A stretch of DNA of 10,561 nt, from NCBI GenBank assembly GCA_036939975.1, contig JALLPB010001247.1, forward strand, positions 1-10,561. Reading direction: 5' to 3'. The position numbers were made by a program, and so were the translations under genes. The stretch is from Cyclostephanos tholiformis (Eukaryota > Bacillariophyta > Thalassiosirophyceae > Thalassiosirales > Thalassiosiraceae). Below are positions 8,889-10,561 of the stretch, piece by piece (the stretch's first letter is position 1; every line of letters begins with the position of its first letter). The notes under the pieces are model-generated. The model ran no database searches, had not been told where the DNA came from, and saw only the letters and a program-made list of their open reading frames with translations.

Positions 8889-9421
8889 AGTGAAAAGCAG
8901 ACACGCCGTTCTAGTAATAGTTCTTCAAACAAAATGAAGAATTCCACCAACAAAAAATGTCATTTGGTAAGTCAGTCCATTGATAGACTATGTCAGAAAA
9001 TTGGAACCCCCCCCCCCGGCACAAAGCGGTGATGCGGGGGGTATGATGTTTATGCTGCAACAGCAACATTCCTTGGAAGAAATGCAGATGATACGTGAGG
9101 ACCATAAGCATGACGCCAAGAGAGTGTCTGACTGCATCAAATTATTGGAACAAAAAAACCAAAAAGACCACAAAGTTCATCCATAAGATCCTTAACAACC
9201 AGCGGAAGAAGGGGAAGAAAAAGAAGAGCAAGAGGAGTAGGAGGAAGACGTCAGGTAGTGACAATAGTAGTAGTAGCAGCAGCAGTAGTAGTAGCAGCAG
9301 CAGCAGTGATTACGGTGATAGTGATGATGATAAGAACAGGAAGAAGAGAGGAGGTGGTAAAAAGAAGTCTGACAAGCTTATGGGGGGGAAGAATTGGAGG
9401 GAGAGGACTAGCATGGGATGA
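8889..9421 (+). pseudogene. Out-of-frame C-terminal remnant of the Myb-like protein
   Basis: Coding-like sequence continues past the TGA in three frames. In the original frame, 8889-9006 reads a basic Ser/Asn stretch including QTRRSSNSSSNKMK. At an 11-base C run (9007-9017) the meaningful frame moves by one: the following part reads AQSGDAGGMMFMLQQQHS, then a charged, probably coiled-coil helix (SLEEMQMIREDHKHDAKRV) up to about 9150. Near the A-rich stretch 9153-9170 it moves again, into a very basic Lys/Arg tail and a Ser tract encoded by AGT/AGC repeats (about 9262-9308), ending at TGA 9419-9421. Removing one base at each site would restore continuity. Continuity is an inference; no intron with usable boundaries explains it. 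Confidence 0.65.
9261..9308 (+). repeat. AGT/AGC microsatellite (polyserine coding)
   Basis: Alternating blocks of AGT and AGC triplets encode about 14 consecutive serines in the remnant C-terminus of the Myb-like protein, between a Lys/Arg-rich stretch and an Asp-rich stretch. In-frame triplet purity supports a coding past for this segment. Confidence 0.8.
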
Positions 9422-9548
9422 GGATAGATATGAGTGATGAGGGGGGGGAGGCATCTCGAACGACGATAATTAAATATTATTATTAAATTAAAAATGTTTA
9501 CGAATATGATCACTCATTGTATTATTTTTAACAATATTAATGCTACGA
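9422..9548. other. Convergent intergenic spacer between the two transposon genes
   Basis: This spacer lies between the last stop of the Myb-like remnant and the presumed original stop of the transposase. It holds an 8-base G run (9440-9447) and a very AT-rich stretch (about 9467-9540) suitable for 3' ends on both strands. No separate gene is seen. The present transposase frame reads through it to TAA at 9488-9490 only because of its frameshift. Confidence 0.55.
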
Positions 9549-10561
9549 TTACTCATCATCAGTATCACTGTCATTGTTGTCATCGTCAGTATCATATTTG
9601 CCTGGCCTAAAATAGTATTGCCTAATTCGATCGTATCCCTCAAGAGTATGAAGTCGCTCATACTCTGGAAAAACACAGTTTTGATTTGATTCATCCCAAC
9701 AATATCAGTTAGCAGATTGTGTATAAAAACAATTGTTTCAAGGACCAACCGCCACTTATTTTTGTCAGATGGTAGCCTACTCTTCAGACACGGAAGACCG
9801 TGCATCTCCCTTTCGCTCGCTTGCCGTAGGGATGTATGAATATTACTTATTTTCAGCAAATAATTGCGCACATCCCTATGCAACCCCCTTGCAGTCCTCC
9901 TTGAAATGGGACCCACCAAAATTCCATATGCCTCACCCTGACATGGAAATCCCTGGTCGACGCAAATTTTATACCTCCTAATTTTTCGCTTAATGAATTC
10001 AACAAAATGCGCTGATAGTTTACCATCAGTCCAACTGCCCGGGAAATTAAGGGCACTCAGAAACACTTTACCATCAGGGCCATATGCCAAAACATTGCTT
10101 ACTGTCGTGTCGCAGGTGTAACCATCATACATTGCATTTTGCTCATTCTCCTTGGAGGTGCACTGGGTTGGAAGTGAGACTCCATCCATAAACCCAATCA
10201 CATCGTTGATCAATTGCTCATGCACATCAATCATTGCCGCAAACTGTTCCGTCTTTGCTGCATCTGAAAAACAAACCGAAGAGAGAGGGTGATAACACAG
10301 CTTGTTAGTTGCAAGGAGCAACATATCTTGAATATAATTCGAGCATTGAGTATGAACAATTCTAAAAATGATGCACAGATGCTTGTAAGTCATCGTGCTC
10401 CCAATATAGAATAGAAAGAGCCCCACAGAGCTGGAATTGTCTAGCAATTTTGGCCAGCCAGGGGGATGTTGACCAAATTTGTCAGGCAGTTCAGGGGGGA
10501 ACAGTATATCCTGCAAAATGATAAATGCCTCCCGTGTCAATCTGGTGAGGTGATGAAACGA
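9488..10561 (-). CDS. PIF/Harbinger DDE transposase (DDE_Tnp_4-like), 5' partial, frameshifted C-terminus
   Basis: This is the catalytic protein of the transposon; it would cut and join the element ends. The frame stays open to the window edge (seven more codons upstream of the TTG at 10540), so the true start is missing. Counting from that TTG-encoded residue as 1, the family landmarks appear in order: YIGSTMTYKHLCIIF (HTH-like), D119 in GFMDGVSLP, a NAMYDGYTCDTTVSNV segment, NFPGSW (161-170 region), D195 in CVDQGFP, E243 in QASEREM, and HNLLTDIVGMNQIKTVF. The three acidic residues fit the DDE triad. Oddities are GSWTD in place of the usual GSWHD, and a shortened motif after E243. At the 5-base A run 9669-9673 (T run on this strand) the frame changes. 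The alternative frame continues PEYERLHTLEGYDRIRQYYF and ends in an acidic tail at a stop at 9549-9551, which looks like the original C-terminus. It is convergent to the Myb-like gene. Confidence 0.88.
   Translation of the reverse strand, partial: SFHHLTRLTREAFIILQDILFPPELPDKFGQHPPGWPKLLDNSSSVGLFLFYIGSTMTYKHLCIIFRIVHTQCSNYIQDMLLLATNKLCYHPLSSVCFSDAAKTEQFAAMIDVHEQLINDVIGFMDGVSLPTQCTSKENEQNAMYDGYTCDTTVSNVLAYGPDGKVFLSALNFPGSWTDGKLSAHFVEFIKRKIRRYKICVDQGFPCQGEAYGILVGPISRRTARGLHRDVRNYLLKISNIHTSLRQASEREMHGLPCLKSRLPSDKNKWRLVLETIVFIHNLLTDIVGMNQIKTVFFQSMSDFILLRDTIELGNTILGQANMILTMTTMTVILMMSNRSINIVKNNTMSDHIRKHF
9549..9668 (-). pseudogene. Original transposase C-terminus, now out of frame
   Basis: On the minus strand, one frame away from the present reading, this segment encodes PEYERLHTLEGYDRIRQYYF, then RPGKYDTDDDNND and a further acidic tail, ending in GAG TAA (stop at 9549-9551). 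It has the Tyr/Arg-rich then acidic character expected after the NQI-TVF motif of this family. The present frame instead gives a Met/Thr/Ile-rich tail of low plausibility. One extra T in the T run would join the two. Confidence 0.8.

Larger units (their letters stand above)
7663..10561. mobile_element. PIF/Harbinger-type DNA transposon, left part; right end outside the window
   Basis: The element is identified by its two convergent genes: a Myb/SANT-like protein (plus strand, from 8091) and a DDE transposase (minus strand, to the window edge). This pair is diagnostic of the PIF/Harbinger superfamily, whose Myb-like partner works with the transposase. The left boundary is inferred at the GGGGGCCTCTGAAAC sequence starting near 7663, where subterminal repeats begin. 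The preceding TCA (7660-7662) would fit a three-base target duplication of the T-N-A type used by this superfamily. The matching terminal inverted repeat and duplication lie beyond base 10561, so the boundary is provisional. Both genes carry lesions, so this copy is probably not autonomous. Confidence 0.8.

Noticed and set aside
8855..8900. A GTTAAG donor with AG acceptors that might splice out the TGA at 8886
   Set aside because: The resulting introns would be 30-46 nt and the joined frames run into stops within about a dozen codons.
8967..8996. A perfect GTAAGT donor in the Myb-like tail that could start an intron
   Set aside because: It lies after the TGA at 8886-8888, the nearby AGs would make an intron of about 30 nt, and the sequence on both sides of it reads as continuous coding.
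9251..9513. Two minus-strand frames with Thr/Ala and Pro/Leu runs
   Set aside because: They are antisense reflections of the AGT/AGC serine repeat and the Lys/Arg-rich tail.

Overview
The window is nuclear DNA of a eukaryote, most likely a stramenopile and probably a diatom. I infer this from three things: a short spliceosomal intron (97 nt, GTAAGG donor, TAG acceptor), a large low-complexity protein ending in a PH-like domain, and a PIF/Harbinger DNA transposon whose Myb-like helper protein resembles the DUF6818 type I associate with oomycetes and diatoms. The species cannot be told from the sequence.

Layout. Bases 1-659 are an upstream intergenic/promoter region with no gene I can support. 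Bases 660-6003 hold one large plus-strand gene of two exons (660-4740 and 4838-6003) encoding 1748 residues. It is mostly disordered, with Asn, Gln and Asp tracts, and has one folded, PH-like domain near the C-terminus, all in exon 2. Splicing matters: if the intron is retained the protein stops after 1374 residues and loses that domain. Bases 6004-7662 are AT-rich intergenic DNA with only weak, broken ORFs, a 16-bp palindrome and a diverged direct repeat.

From about 7663 to beyond the right edge lies a PIF/Harbinger-type transposon. Its left end carries a dense set of subterminal repeats and hairpins (7679-7860). A Myb/SANT-like gene follows on the plus strand (8091-8888, with coding remnants to 9421), and a DDE transposase lies convergently on the minus strand (9488 to the window edge, N-terminus missing). 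In this superfamily the Myb-like protein and the transposase are both needed for transposition, and the Myb-like protein is thought to help bind the element's ends.

This copy looks recently inactivated. The Myb-like gene has an in-frame TGA and two downstream frame changes near homopolymers. The transposase has a frameshift at a 5-base T run that replaces a clearly recognisable acidic C-terminus, and it appears to have lost part of a conserved motif near the third catalytic residue. The neighbouring 5.2-kb gene is fully open, which argues against a general homopolymer sequencing problem. I found no RNA gene, CRISPR array or clearly new multi-gene system. The most distinctive structure is the iterated subterminal repeat block of the transposon.
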